Source: Ephemerocybe angulata
Lineage: Eukaryota; Basidiomycota; Agaricomycetes; Agaricales; Psathyrellaceae
DNA length: 64,000 nucleotides
NCBI GenBank assembly: GCA_013368325.1
Contig: JAACJK010000064.1
Span: 310,001-374,000 of the forward strand
Direction of reading: 5' to 3'
Within the stretch, counting starts at the first letter, position 1, and every line of letters begins with the position of its first letter. Under the pieces are notes generated by a model. It did no database searches, was not told where the DNA came from, and saw nothing but the letters and a program-made list of their open reading frames with translations. The position numbers were made by a program, and so were the translations under genes. Below, piece by piece: positions 1 to 11,594 of this stretch.

Positions 1-1778
1 CCGAAGAAATTATGGAAACCATTTTCGACCAGGCACTCCAAGTCCCTGGCCCCAACCGGCGGCACATAATACTCAACCGCATTATGCGGGTCAGTCAACG
101 CTGGCGTGCCATAGCGTTGGAGTTCTCTCCATTGTGGTCCAAGCTTCCTGATGTATTGTGGGACCGTGACAGCCCATTCACCGACGGTTCTGTTGGTATC
201 GATCGGATTTGTGAAGTGAAGGAAGCTGTGATACTTTACCTGGAACGATCGAGGAACCACCCCATTAACTTTCTCCTTCGCATCAACCACGGTACACACG
301 AAGATACCAGAGTGCTTGAGGAGGCTGAGAGGCTTTTCGAAACTCTCATACTCCACGTGGATCGGTGGGCGACTGTGGATCTGTCCATCTCCTTCAAGCT
401 GCTCAGAATCCATTCCAGGAGCATCATTGGAAACCTTCCCCAACTTCATTCCCTCAATCTAAAGGTCACAAATTGGGAGCAATGTACCGTAAGGGCAATC
501 GATTGCTTTACATCCTGTCCATCCCTCCAGCATTTCTCCCTCGCCACCAGGAACTGGTATAGCCACGACGAGCTTGTCTCCGAGATGCAATGGGCGCAGC
601 TGAAGACCTTCGAGGACCGCCGCGAGACATCCTTAGCGTCACGGACATTCGCCAAGCGCAGCGAGTCAGCCACAACCGGAATATCCTGCGATATCAAATT
701 GGGGGATCGCGAGTACATGGAAAAGCAACTATCGCAGTTCTCAGCCTCCGATATTACCGAACTCAACGTCAACTGCTCTGGGTCAGATATGGCCATGGTG
801 AATAACGCCATCCAGTACTTTGCAGAAAGTCTTACTCTGCCCAAACTTGTCGGCTTGAAGCTCGACGTCACTGAAGCGTGGTCACCCAACTTTTCGCTGA
901 ATCATGTCCTATCCTTCATCCGACGATCCGGGTGCTCACTCAAGAGGCTACACCTCATATACGAGTTGCTCGATATCGGAGCAGCCCCACCAGGTGCCCT
1001 ATCGCAGATACTGGCGTTATCCGACGAGCTGGAAGACCTGCGCTGCAGCCTTATACCCCCAAACACACTCAAATCCATGACATTGGACGCTACCAGTCCT
1101 GCGAATATACTGGTCCCGAAATTGCGCGTTCTTAGGATACGCACCCCACCTTACGTCCTCAGTACCTGGTCCTCAAAGCTTGACCCGGCTTTGTTGAATG
1201 ACCTGGCGAGGTCAAGAATCGACACCCAGAGAGCAGATTCAAAGCTGGAGCTCACGATCTCCTTCGAAGATCAGATCACCTGCAGCAAGGTCTTCTGCTC
1301 CCTCGAAAGCGAACGCTGGGGTCATTCCACCACCACGGAGAGCTCATCTCAGATGGCGAAGATGAAGGCATGGAGGACAGGGCTTCGCTATCTCGGAGGC
1401 AACTTCGGGAACCGGTTGAGCTCGACATACTACAAAGAGGGCTGGAAACTAAACGAGATCGTCAAGGAAATGGAAGCCTACTCTATCACCGGGTTCGAGC
1501 AGTTGTTGCTATTGCAGGTGAGCGAATCATTTCAAGTAGACTTTTAGCAGCGGGAACCTCCATTCTGATGCAATCTATGCCAGAAATACGACATTCCAGA
1601 ATTACTCGACCGCACGTCATACGTGCCGGCTGAGCGTATACCGTGTGCGTCTATGTACAAGCTAAGCGAGCGGCTTTCTGCTATGAAGGAAAAATTCTGG
1701 CATCCCTTCCTTCATGAAATTGATGATGGCCGAAGATGGGTGACAAAAAACAATGGGTTCTGCTTGGCCTATGTGTAA
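1..1778 (+). CDS. F-box/LRR-like protein, 5' end outside window (subfamily 2)
   Basis: Predicted substrate receptor of an SCF ubiquitin ligase. The frame is already open at base 3 and reads E-E-I before the first ATG at 12, matching the F-box start (LPDELLETIFD) of the paralogue at 6354-8482, so the true start lies left of the window. Exon 1 runs to 1517. A 66-nt intron (1518-1583, GTGAGC...CCAG) is followed by exon 2 (1584-1778), ending in TAA. About 569 residues are visible. The remainder is a leucine-rich, LRR-like C-terminal region. The splice is supported by the paralogue, which has an intron at the same codon and a homologous tail (R-I-P-C-A, K-E-K-F-W, D-D-G-R-R-W-V). Without splicing the frame would end at 1547 inside the intron. 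The substrate is unknown. Confidence 0.8.
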
Positions 1779-2104
1779 TGAATTTAATGTACAACTTTTG
1801 CTCGCGGCTTGAGGCGATGAGGGAGGAATTGTGGTACCCTTCTTCGAGAAGTCCCGAGCTTTGGGCGCCTATTTTACCAGAGTTTGTCGTGTTGTCTTGA
1901 CTTCCACTATTTTCTTTTTTCAGTACAACTCTCAGCTGCTGAACCTTTGCCAAAGCATTGCTGTTTTGTGAGGCCATTATTTCCTTCACAAAAGCGCAAC
2001 TCAAGGGCTTTGAAAAGGACATTTGATCTGGCGATCATTTTTCGCATCTGCCCATCAAAGGAGGCCCCCAACAAATCCCTTGCAACCCAACCACCACCAT
2101 CGCA

Positions 2105-3622
2105 ATGGACCAACCGCGCCTCACTTACCTTCTCAACAATCGCACCGCTCTCGACCCACTCGAAATAGAGTCTATACGACACGAAGTCCATGTCCGAACT
2201 CAGGCTATCGAACGACTTCAACTGGAGCTCCAAAACCTCGAGTCTGAGCGCGCGGCATGGCAATCCTTGCTCTCCCCTCTACGTCGGAACTCCATACCAC
2301 CCGAGATTCTAGGGGAGATCTTTGGCTACGTCGTAGACAGCATAAAGCCCCGGAGGTCCCAGGTGAACCTGCTCTGCCGCGTCTGCAAAGTGTGGCGTGA
2401 CGTGGCCCTCGGGATTCCTTCCCTTTGGGCTCAGCTCGACGACATAGAAGTCCAAAACAAGCTAGACGTCGCCAAATTTCATACGTGGCTATCTCGTGCA
2501 GGGAATGCGGGGAAGGTGCTCAGCATCGAGGGGCAATACTGGCACCCGGACCATGTGTGTCCATTTGCAGCTTCCGCCGTGCAAGAATTGCTTTCCAAGG
2601 GACCATGCTTCAATTCTCTCTCCCTCAAATGCAAGTCTCTGGAATGCTTTACAAAGCTGCTCAGATCAACTCCCAATCACGGAGCGCCACCTTTCGCCGC
2701 CTCGTTTAATTCCTTGCAATCCATTTCACTGGGCTTTGCTCACTGGCCCTCCTCCCCAGATGCATGGCAACTCCTCGATCACCTACCTCCCGTTACCTCT
2801 CTCGCGTTGGACCTTCCTGAACCTGACTACGAACACAGCGATAACCCGGAGTCGCCGCTCCCGCAAAGTATATTCACCGCCAATCTAACGAAACTATGCA
2901 TCAAGAGCACCTGGCCAGTTGCGTGGATCCTGGATATTGCGGAAGTCTGCATCAACCTCGAAAGCCTAGTTCTGGAATACGGGACGGGCACCACCGACGA
3001 GGATGTGCAAATACCCTCAGGCGAAATCCTCCTCCCTAAACTCCGTTCCCTCGAGCTGCGGGAAATGAGTGTATACCAAGAGTCCACCCACATTTTGCGC
3101 TACCTAGAGGTTCCATCCCTCAAAGAGTTGCAAATTGTCTATTACGGATACGATCAAGCACTCCTCGAAGAGCTCAGCCATCCAGAAATGGAGGATTTTT
3201 GTGCAGACATGCTTTCCCTGGTGTCCGGTTCGAATGCTGTCACCGAGCTTCATTACCTCCGCCTCGAGAACCTCCCCATTGCTGCTGCCAGCTTGTACGA
3301 CATCCTATCCGCATTCCCTTCGCTCCGCCATCTGGTCCTGGATAATGTCCAATCTGATTCAAGCCTTTTTCGGTATCGCGACATAGGAGACGAGCCCCCT
3401 CTGTTTTTAGACCTTGAAGTCCTTGAAATGCTCTACGCTCCCCCATCTTTCGATCCGAAGGACATATGCAGCTTCTTCAATAAAAAGAAGCGGTCATTAA
3501 AGCAGCTCGTCATGACCATCGCGTTACATCCTTCCCCAGGCGAGAAATATCACGGTAGAATATTATCCAGAGGTGGCACGGACATTTCCATCTCGTATAT
3601 ACGGCCCTGGTATCATGTGTAA
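2105..3622 (+). CDS. F-box protein with N-terminal coiled coil (subfamily 1, copy 1)
   Basis: Single-exon gene of 505 residues. Residues ~20-57 form a heptad-rich, charged coiled coil. The F-box follows at ~62-105 (SIPPEILGEIF ... CRVCKVWRDVALGIPSLW), and the rest is a leucine-rich LRR-like region ending in ISYIRPW. F-box proteins bind Skp1 through the F-box and present substrates to cullin-1. The start ATG is chosen because it and about 25 bases upstream are conserved in the paralogues at 4609 and 56275. It is the most diverged of the three subfamily-1 copies here, for example lacking the short insert after GYVV. The substrate is unknown. Confidence 0.85.
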   Translation: MDQPRLTYLLNNRTALDPLEIESIRHEVHVRTQAIERLQLELQNLESERAAWQSLLSPLRRNSIPPEILGEIFGYVVDSIKPRRSQVNLLCRVCKVWRDVALGIPSLWAQLDDIEVQNKLDVAKFHTWLSRAGNAGKVLSIEGQYWHPDHVCPFAASAVQELLSKGPCFNSLSLKCKSLECFTKLLRSTPNHGAPPFAASFNSLQSISLGFAHWPSSPDAWQLLDHLPPVTSLALDLPEPDYEHSDNPESPLPQSIFTANLTKLCIKSTWPVAWILDIAEVCINLESLVLEYGTGTTDEDVQIPSGEILLPKLRSLELREMSVYQESTHILRYLEVPSLKELQIVYYGYDQALLEELSHPEMEDFCADMLSLVSGSNAVTELHYLRLENLPIAAASLYDILSAFPSLRHLVLDNVQSDSSLFRYRDIGDEPPLFLDLEVLEMLYAPPSFDPKDICSFFNKKKRSLKQLVMTIALHPSPGEKYHGRILSRGGTDISISYIRPWYHV

Positions 3623-3656
3623 AGTACGTCTAGAATATCGCTTGCTCCGGACCGAG

Positions 3657-3786
3657 GTGTTTTTGCGAGAGTCTGTAAAAATTTAGCTGGTGTAGCATGT
3701 GCCCCTCATGATTCATCCCGAAAACGAGCTCGTCGCGGCGGCCGCATAAGTTTTTACTCGCGAGGGGGCGGAGAAATGCTCGAGGA
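3657..3786 (-). pseudogene. Fragment of a subfamily-2 F-box gene
   Basis: About 130 bp resemble 7565-7680 inside the F-box gene at 6354-8482 in the same orientation. Shared stretches include a TTTTTGCGAG-GTCTGT block, GAGCTCGTCGCG and TTACTCGCGAG. Small insertions and deletions break the frame. The fragment ends where repeat A begins, so it probably arrived with, or was truncated by, a rearrangement at the repeat. Confidence 0.6.
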
Positions 3787-4550
3787 GAAGACGTCCCAGC
3801 AGGGAGACACGATTCAGATGCTATCGACCGCCTGATGTCCCTCAGAAAGAACTTGAAGGCTTCCGATGAACTCTAGACCCCAGCCAGCGTCGATCTATAA
3901 CGTCTAATCAATGCAGTATGGATAGGATACGGGGGTCCGCTCTATGGAGGGTAGAGCGAGGCAAATTTCGCTCGGTGGCTTGGCTGTAATGGTAGGGCCC
4001 TTACTAACGCCTTTTCGACGGCGTCTAGCCCTGTGAGCAGAGAAGCTTCGGATTCCTGAGGAAGGCACCCCGGCGATCTATCTCCAGAGTCGACGTCCAG
4101 GGCGAGGTGCAGGTCTAGCAAAGCGATAGGGCTTCTATGGAGGGTAGGCAGGTACATGAGGCTTTCGCTCGGTCGGTAGGACACTCGGTCGAGCGCTCGA
4201 TCGGTGGGACCTCGGTATGTATGGCACAGTGAAGGGTACAGCCGTGACTGAATGGGAGCATAAGTAAACAGGTAAGTAAAACCACGACAGTCGACGAGGA
4301 CGATGGTGGTGGTGGTATATGTAGATAAGAAATGCTATGTAGTAGGTATGCATGCATGGATATGTTGGTATGTTGGTATATATGGTGCGATGAAGATATC
4401 AGCTACAGGGAAACTCTACGAGACGGTGGATGGGTACAGGACATCTAAGTGGGTTGTCTATGAATTTTCGTGTGGGTCGTGAGAGCAGAGCGGGAGGAAG
4501 CGAGGCGATGATGCCATGATGGATATCCAGGGACGGAGGGAATGATTCTT
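3787..4550 (+). repeat. Interspersed repeat family, copy A
   Basis: Non-coding sequence sharing long blocks with 8690-9880 (copy B), 19628-19905 (copy C) and, inverted, 56740-57225 (copy D). Diagnostic blocks are GATGAACTCTAGACCCCAGC, TAACGTCTAATCAATGC-GTATGGATAGGATACGG, GAGGCTTTCGCTCGGT, and TATCTATGAATTTTCGTGT or TGTCTATGAATTTTCGTGT near the right end. Each copy borders F-box genes. No terminal inverted repeats or transposase were recognised, so its class is unknown. Confidence 0.65.
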
Positions 4551-4608
4551 CGCATCTGCCCGTCAAAGGAGGCCCCAGCATCCTTGCAACCGAACCACCA
4601 ACATTGCA

Positions 4609-6126
4609 ATGGACCAACCGCGCCTCACTCACCTTCTCAACAATCGCACCGCCCTGGACCCGCTTGAAATCAAGTCTATCCGACACGAAGTCCAGGTCCG
4701 AACTCAGGCCATAGAACGGCTTCAGCTCGAGCTCCAAAAGCTCGAGTCTGAGCGTGCGGCATGGCAGTCGTTACTCTCCCCTCTACGTCGGAACTCCATA
4801 CCACCCGAGGTCCTCGGGGAAATCTTTGGCTACGTTGTTCTGGCAACAGAGAGCACAAAGCCCCGGAGGTCCCAAGTGAATGTGCTCTGCCGCGTCTGCA
4901 AAGCGTGGCGTGACGTGGCCCTCGGGATTCCTTCCCTTTGGGTTCAGCTCGACGATATAGTAGTCCAAAACCACCTCGACGTTGCTAAAGTTCGTTCATG
5001 GCTATCTCGCGCACGGAATGCAGCGAAGATGCTCGGCATCGTGGGGCACCACCGATACCCGAAGGTCCCGAACCCAGTGTGTCCATTTGCGTCTTCCGCC
5101 GTGCAAGAATTCCTTTCCAGCGGACCAGGCTTGAATTCGCTCTCCCTCAAGTGCAAGTCTCTGCACTGCTTCTCAGAGCTGCTCAACCCCACTCCCAGCC
5201 ACGGAGGGGCACCCATCTCCCGCTCGTTTGATTCTTTACGTTCCATTTCACTGGGCTTTGCTCAGTGGCCCACCTCCCCAGATGCATGGCAGCTCCTCGA
5301 TCACCTTCCTCTTGTTACCTCTCTCTCGTTGGACCTACCTGAACCCGACAACGAAGAAGACAGAGATAACCCGGAGTCACCGCTCCCGCATAGCATATTC
5401 ACCGCCAATCTAACGAAACTACGCATCAGGAGCACCTGGCCCATTGAGTGGCTCCTGGAGATCCTGGATGTATGCACCAACCTCGAAGGCCTAGTCCTGG
5501 AATACGGGCTGGGTTACTACGTCGACGAGGACATGCAAACACCCCTTGAAAACGAAGTTTTCCTCCCTAAGCTCCGTTCGCTCGAGCTGCGGGAAATGAG
5601 CGTGTACCAACAAACCACCACCCGCGTTTTGCGCTACCTAGTCGTTCCATCCCTCAAGGCATTGGAAATTGTCTACGACGGTGACCAAGAACCCCTCGAC
5701 GAGCTCAGCCTGCCAAAAAGGAAGGAGTTTTGTGAAGATATGCTTTCGCTGGTGGTATCCGACCTTCAGTATTTCCGCCTCGAGAACCTCCCCATTGCTC
5801 CTGCCAGCCTGTACGACATTCTATCCGCATTCCCTTCACTCCGCCATCTGGTCCTCGATGGTGTGGAATCCGACTCAGGTCTTTTTCGGTATAGGGACTT
5901 CGAAGACGAGCCACCTCTCTTTTCAGAGCTTGAAGTCCTCGAGATGCTCAACGTTCCCCCATCTTTCGATCCCAACGACGTATGCAGCCTCTTCAACGAG
6001 CGGAATCGGGTATTGAAGCAGCTCCGCATGACCATCGTGGTAGATCCTTCTCCAGGCAAGAAATGGCATGCGAAAAGGTTATCTGAAAAGGGCACGGACA
6101 TTTCTATCTCGTATATACCACGCTAG
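4609..6126 (+). CDS. F-box protein with N-terminal coiled coil (subfamily 1, copy 2)
   Basis: Single-exon gene of 505 residues, a close paralogue of 2105-3622 and nearly identical to the minus-strand copy at 54761-56275. It has the same order: coiled coil (~20-57), F-box (~62-108, IPPEVLGEIFGYV ... CRVCKAWRDVALGIPSLW), then a leucine-rich tail ending in ISYIPR. The start is conserved with both paralogues. It lies 58 bp after repeat A and converges on the minus-strand gene at 6354-8482. Predicted SCF substrate receptor with unknown substrate. Confidence 0.85.
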   Translation: MDQPRLTHLLNNRTALDPLEIKSIRHEVQVRTQAIERLQLELQKLESERAAWQSLLSPLRRNSIPPEVLGEIFGYVVLATESTKPRRSQVNVLCRVCKAWRDVALGIPSLWVQLDDIVVQNHLDVAKVRSWLSRARNAAKMLGIVGHHRYPKVPNPVCPFASSAVQEFLSSGPGLNSLSLKCKSLHCFSELLNPTPSHGGAPISRSFDSLRSISLGFAQWPTSPDAWQLLDHLPLVTSLSLDLPEPDNEEDRDNPESPLPHSIFTANLTKLRIRSTWPIEWLLEILDVCTNLEGLVLEYGLGYYVDEDMQTPLENEVFLPKLRSLELREMSVYQQTTTRVLRYLVVPSLKALEIVYDGDQEPLDELSLPKRKEFCEDMLSLVVSDLQYFRLENLPIAPASLYDILSAFPSLRHLVLDGVESDSGLFRYRDFEDEPPLFSELEVLEMLNVPPSFDPNDVCSLFNERNRVLKQLRMTIVVDPSPGKKWHAKRLSEKGTDISISYIPR

Positions 6127-6353
6127 TATTGTGTGTAAAGTACACTTAGAATATCGCTTGCTCCCTTGCACCTTTTTTGATTATTCGATTGTTCCCACAG
6201 GATGAGTAGAGCCTGAGCGCCTATTTGCCATTTCAAAGCGGCATAACCTCCTACCTCAGCCTGTCCACCTTAATGCATATTTTGCATATATATGTGGCAC
6301 CGGGACAGGGAAGGGCACGTTTCAAGTTATCATTGTGATTTAATCCTCTTTTG

Positions 6354-8482
6354 TTACAAGCTGCCAGGCATCGAGACTGTCGAACTTTCATTACCATAAG
6401 CCAAGGAGGTTCCCCCATGCCGAGCTACCCATCTCCGGCCGTCGTCGGTTTCGTTGACAAACGGGCCCCAGAATTTCTCCTTGACGGCCCGAAGTCTCTT
6501 GGGTAGCTTGTATAACACCGCGCATGGTATGCGTGCGTGCTCGACATACGTGGCGCAGTCCAGGAGGTCCAGGATATTGTATTCCTATGATGTTGTGAGC
6601 GAGGATTGAAGATTGATTGAAGATTCAGAAATCGTGAGTCTTATAGTACTTACCTCCAGCAATAAGATCTGCTCGAACCCGATGATATCGTACGCCTCCA
6701 TCTCTTTGACGATCTCGTTCAACGTCCAGCCCTGCTTATAATATGCCGCACTCAAAAGACTTCCGAAATCCTCAGCGAGCGAGCGGAGCGCATCCTTCCA
6801 TCCATCCAGCATTGACGCGGTTTGAAGGGTCACGGGCAGGCCGGCGCTGGATTCAGAACGCGCTCGTTCGAGGGCACAGAAGACCTTGCAGCAGATCATT
6901 CGGTCTGAGAAGAAGATAGAGATACTAAGCGATAGCTTCGGCCCCGCTGTGGTGATGTCGGTTCGGGATTTTGCGAGGTCGTTTAGTAATGCGGGGTGGA
7001 GGTTTGAAAACCAGTTGCTGAAGGTGTTGGGCGGTGCGCGGATGCGAAGGGTGTGTAGGTTCGGTACGAGTGGCGTTGATATGTTTATATTAGAAGCGGG
7101 GTCTGCGAAAGTCATGGCTTTCAGTGTGCTTGGTGGTATGAGGCCGGTGTACCGCAGCTCTTCGAGCTTGTCGCATAAAGCGAGGATCTGCGAGAGGGTT
7201 GTCGGTGGCGTCTGCCCGCTCGTATTAAAAGAAGTATCCCTGATATCTAGCTCTTTGAGGGGGCATCCTGATCGTCGGAGGAAGGAAAGGACGTGCGTAA
7301 GGGAGAAATGGGGGGTCCAGACACGCCCGAAGCCGAGTTTGAGGCTGGTGAGGTTGGGAAGGGTGAGCTCGTCTGCGAAGTAGAGGCACTCTGCTTGGCC
7401 AGGTTCTGTGAGTGCTGAGGGAGTGCAGCCGATGGCGAGTTCGGTGATGCTGGTGGCGGGGAAGTGCGACTCTAGGTGTTTTCGCATTTGGTCGGGGTGT
7501 GCCCAGGTGATTTCACAGCGGATGGTGTCAGTGGTTTCAGCGTGTTTGGCGAATGTTCGAGTCTCCCAGGGGTTTTTGCGAGTGTCTGTGAAGGTTTTTA
7601 GGTGTGCCCAGGGCATCTCGGAGATGAGCTCGTCGCGCCCCCATGGGTTGTTACTCGCGAGGGAGAAATGCTGGAGGGATGGACAACTCGAAGAATCGAA
7701 GCAGTCGACGCTTTTCACCACACCCCTCTCCCGATTAGTCACCTTCAGGGAAAGGAACTTTAGTTGAGGGAGCCGCCCTTTAAAGCTGTCGGAGTGGATC
7801 CTTAGCAGCCTAAAGGGTATGGCCAGATCCACGTTCGCCCACCGGTGGCTATGGGACACGAGGACTTGGAAGAGGCGCTCGGACTCTTCCTGTACGAGGG
7901 GGTCTGCGTTGAAGTGGTTGACGTCGATGTGGAGTATAAAGGTGATGGGGTGGACTCTCGAGCGCTCGAGGTAGAGCAGCACGGCGTCCCTCTTTCGGTC
8001 ACGCCAGCCTGAGAGCCTTGCTGTATGAGGAGGAGGACTGGATGCTGCGGGAGTGTCCCATGATACGTCGGGGAGGGTGGACCATAGTGGGGGGAAGTGC
8101 AGTGCTAGGTCACGCCATTGGTGGCAAACTTGCATTATGCATTGGTTGAGGGAGAGGTGGCGGTCGGTACTGAGGGCAAGCGTGTGGTCAAAGATGGTTT
8201 CTAACAGTTCGTCTGGGAGGCTCCTCATGCCGGCGTGTAGAGCCCTACAATTGGACAGCGGCGACTCTTGGTGGTCGGGACTATAGTATTGTGGACGTTG
8301 ACTGGTATTGAGTTGGCCTGGTATGACAGAGTACTCTGTTTTGCGCTCTTGCGCTACTAGAGCGTCCGCTCTGCTGTGCAACGAGACAAACCTTTGAACA
8401 AAACCTAGGATTGAAAGTACTTGTATCGTGTTAAACTGCACATAGAGACTATATTTCCCGTACCTACGGCTATGGATAGCAT
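6354..8482 (-). CDS. F-box/LRR-like protein, three exons (subfamily 2)
   Basis: Model of three exons: 8482-8464 (19 nt, encoding MLSIAV plus one base), 8404-6654 and 6584-6354, with introns of 59 and 69 nt (GTACGG...CCTAG and GTAAGT...CATAG), giving 666 residues. The F-box is at ~68-110 (SLPDELLETIFDHTLAL ... CHQWRDLALHFPPLWSTLPDVSWD), followed by an LRR-like region. The mini-exon start and first intron are also seen in the copies at 57407 and 56415. The last exon matches exon 2 of the gene at 1-1778. An alternative is a single long frame from 8441 to 6585, but this starts and ends inside the introns. Predicted SCF substrate receptor. Confidence 0.8.
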
Positions 8483-8689
8483 TTTCGATACACTTCGCCC
8501 GTGAAGTAATGGCGGTTGTGGAGGTCAGGACGAAGCTGTAAATAGGCGCTCACACCCAAGCCCGGAGTTGGCTCGAACTCATAAAGTGACGTCATGCCGA
8601 GCGCCGGTACAACTCAAAAGATAGGGGCATCATCGCCAGCCACTCGCATATCGGAAGAGGAGGAGGAGAAGAACGACACGGAGGAGGCA

Positions 8690-9880
8690 GAGGAGAAGAC
8701 GTCCCAGGACTAGGAGGAAGACACGAGGCGATCGACCGCCTGACGTCCCCGGAAAGAACTCGAAGGCTTCCGATGAACTCTAGACCCCAGCCGGCGATGA
8801 GTCTCCGGCGATGTATAACGTCTAATCAATGCGGTATGGATAGGATACGGGCCACTGTTCGCTCGTGAGTTCTACTTTGCAAACCCCTGACCCACATCGA
8901 CCCATGCCTATATCAAGGTCCGTCAATTCTCCCTCCCAAGAGAGGGACAAGAAGGATCGATGCAGGGAGAGGGGCGATGAAGAGAGGAGGAGGCGCACCC
9001 GCAGCAAAGACCGAGGTAGTGAACGTATGAGCGAGCGAAGCTACCGCGACAGGGACCGCTCTCGCGACCGTAACCGTGACCGTGAAAGGTCGGACAGGGA
9101 CAGACCCGACAGGGATCGTCGACGTGACCGAGACGCCGACCGCCATCGCGGCAGCAACAGCAACAGGGACCGTGAACGCGAACGCGAACGCGACAGGGAA
9201 CGAGACGATAGGGATAGGGACCGCAGACGCAAGAGGCCGGACGATGACGAGGTCCCCGACAAGAGTCATGATGACCGAAGCAAGCGCAAGCGGTCTGACG
9301 ATGGCGAAGAGGCTCCTCCTCCCCCTACAGGTGCACCCCCTGCACCCCCCAGAGGCAGCGCGCCAACTAGGGGCAGTCCAGGGCAAGGTCTAATCAACGC
9401 GATAGGGCTTCGAATTCTCGGGTACGGAGGGACACGAGGCTTTCGCTCGGTCGGTAGGACACTCGGTCGAGCGCTCGATCGGTGGGAACTCGGTATGTAT
9501 GGCACAGTGGAGGATACAGCCGTGACTGAATGGGAGCATAAGTCGACAAGTAAGTAAAACTACGATGGTGGTGGTATATGTAGATAAGAAATGCTATGTA
9601 TGAAGTAGGTATATGCATGGATACGGCGTTTGCCAGTGGTATATATGGTATATGTTGCGGGTAAGACTCGACATTAGTAGCTACAGGGTCAAACTCTACG
9701 AGACGATGGATGGGATGCATGGAACAGGATGCATGGGTGCGGATATGGTTGAGCGAGCGAGCCCACGATCTAAGTGTGGGTTATCTATGAATTTTCGTGT
9801 AGGCCGTGATGAATGAAGCAGGGCAGAGCGGGAAGCAAACGGAGCAATTGATATCCAAGGAACGATGAAGCAAGGGAGAA
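8690..9880 (+). repeat. Interspersed repeat family, copy B, split by an Arg/Asp-rich segment
   Basis: The left part (8690-8850) and right part (9404-9880) match repeat A. In between is about 550 bp not present in copy A, including the RD-rich frame described separately. The right flank leads into the F-box gene at 10230-11594, just as copy C leads into the duplicate at 19997-21364, so repeat and gene were duplicated together. Confidence 0.6.
8865..9557 (+). other. Arg/Asp-rich open frame, probably a captured gene fragment
   Basis: A 230-codon frame whose residues ~25-150 are almost entirely R, D, E, S and K (many RD and RE dipeptides), followed by a short proline-rich stretch (APPPPTGAPPAPPRG). 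Such tails occur at the ends of nuclear RNA-processing and mRNA-export proteins, but no globular domain is present and I cannot name the source. The last ~50 codons run into repeat sequence shared with copies A and C, so the true end, if coding, is earlier. It may be a 3' fragment of a gene carried within the repeat. The start is uncertain. Confidence 0.35.
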
Positions 9881-10229
9881 AGGAAACACGGGCACGGAAC
9901 ACGTAGCGCAAACGAAACGCAAAAGAACACGGAAAAAAGAAGGGGGGAGGGAAGAAAGCAAAAGGACGACAGAAGATGAAAAAAGGAGCGTGGGGTAGAT
10001 AGAGATAAGAAAACCCTCGTTTTGGCACCGAACGAGGCGTGTCATCGTCTCGCAGCAGGCACGAGGACGGCAAGCAAAAACAGGGATCCGAAATAGGGTG
10101 GGCAAGGACGGTTGGAACGAGGCTGCGGGAAGCATCCATGGAAGAGAAGGGTCGAAAGGAAAGAAGGAGGGAAGAGAGGGAGGTAGGAAGTAGGAACCAG
10201 TGCGATTTCTCGTGGTCGCATATACGACT

Positions 10230-11594
10230 TCAGGTCGGCGTAGCATCCTCGACATCCGGCGAGTCATCCCTCAAAAACCTCCACCTCACCCTCTCCCCGA
10301 CCTCGCCCATCCTCCCCGCCGCCATCTGGCTATACCCCCTCGCATCAATCCCATGATGCACCAGCTGCACCCTCACCGCCCCCAGCGCCGCAAACTTCGG
10401 GTTCCGCAGCACAGCTCCCAGCCGCGCCCACCGCTCATAATTAAACCGCCCCACGGGCGGAGGGGGAAAGACACGCGCGTTGGTGTTGCGCGGGTGGGTG
10501 ATGTAGAGGCTGAGGCTGAGGGACGACAGGGCGTTGTGCGGGGAGAGGGTGTCGAGGGTGGCGCAGATCCAGGGGAGGGAGCTGTAGTAGAGCTCGGTGT
10601 AGAAGACGCCGAAGCTGAGGCTGAGGCTGCGGAGGCCTGTGCACGTACTCAGCCCGATGCTGCTGTCTTGCGGCGTGTAACCTAATACAAGTTAATATTA
10701 GATTGGGAAGAAAGGGGAGGACGCACTGATGTTGACCTCGAGGTGTTCGAGCGATGGGCCGATGAGGGAGGTGAGGAGGGAGACGGAGGCGTCGTCGCGC
10801 GATTCGACGACGTGCAGGGACGTGAGCTGTTCGAGATCGAAGATGGATTCAGGGCGGCTGAGCCACTCGATGAACTTGACGTCCTTCGAGAACGTGTTCG
10901 TCACCGTGAGCTTATCCAGCGCCAGTCTGCGGCTGGGAACTGCGGGCACGTCGTGCACGCCCCAGATGCCGTCGCTGATGTCGAGCAGGGAGATGGATGT
11001 GAGGCTGGTGGAGGCGTCCGCGAAGATGGTGTTGAACTCGGGGTGGTTGACGTCGAGCACCCAGCCGTCGATGAGCAGCGTCGTCATGCTCGGCCTATGC
11101 AAAAGCGTGCGGATACTATTCTTAAGGTGGTTGCTCAATCTACTCCACTTGATCCTGTAATCACTAAACCGCGCCCCATACAACCTCAAACTCTCCGGGC
11201 GCGGCAGGAGCTCGAGCACGTCCGCCATGAGGTTCGCAGCGCGGCGGCGGTCAAGGGCCCAGCTGTCGAGGTCCGGAAAGTGCACGGTCACGGCCCGCAC
11301 GGCGGCGCGGATGGTCGGCGAGGACAGCATGAACTGCTGGAACGCGATGCTCTTGCCCATGTCCGCCGTGCTGAGCACGATCTCGTGGAACAGCCGCGGC
11401 TGCGCGAGGGCCCGCCATTCGCTGCATACGAGCGTGCAGGCGCGGAGGGCCGCGGCGTCGTCGTCCGCGAGGGAGGCGAAGACGGTTAGGAGCAGCTCGG
11501 CGGGGAGTGCGGAGATGCTGAGCGGTGGCCGAGGGGGAGGAGAGACGGCGAGCAGCTGCAGCAGGTCGAGCCACGTCTGGTGGAGGCGGAACAT
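10230..11594 (-). CDS. F-box protein, two exons (subfamily 3, copy 1)
   Basis: Exon 1 (11594-10727) and exon 2 (10681-10230) are separated by a 45-nt intron (GTGCGT...TTAG) and encode 439 residues. The F-box is at ~27-70 (ISALPAELLLTVFASL ... CTLVCSEWRALAQPRLFHEIV), followed by a leucine-rich region. Exon 2 is alanine-, proline- and leucine-rich and ends in DVEDATPT. The start at MFRL is preferred over an upstream ATG (11648) because it is the start of the near-identical copy at 19997-21364, which also has a 45-nt intron at the same codon. Predicted SCF receptor; substrate unknown. Confidence 0.82.

Noticed and set aside
12..1547. Treating the first F-box gene as complete with start at 12 and stop at 1547
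   Set aside because: The frame is open before 12 and the stop lies in an intron whose position and downstream exon are conserved in the paralogue.
3240..3446. Antisense frames inside the F-box genes
   Set aside because: They recur only because the paralogues are similar and show no domain or splice logic.
9041..9386. Minus-strand Ser/Arg-rich and Val/Ala-rich frames opposite the RD-rich segment
   Set aside because: They are complements of the low-complexity RD repeat and have no independent support.
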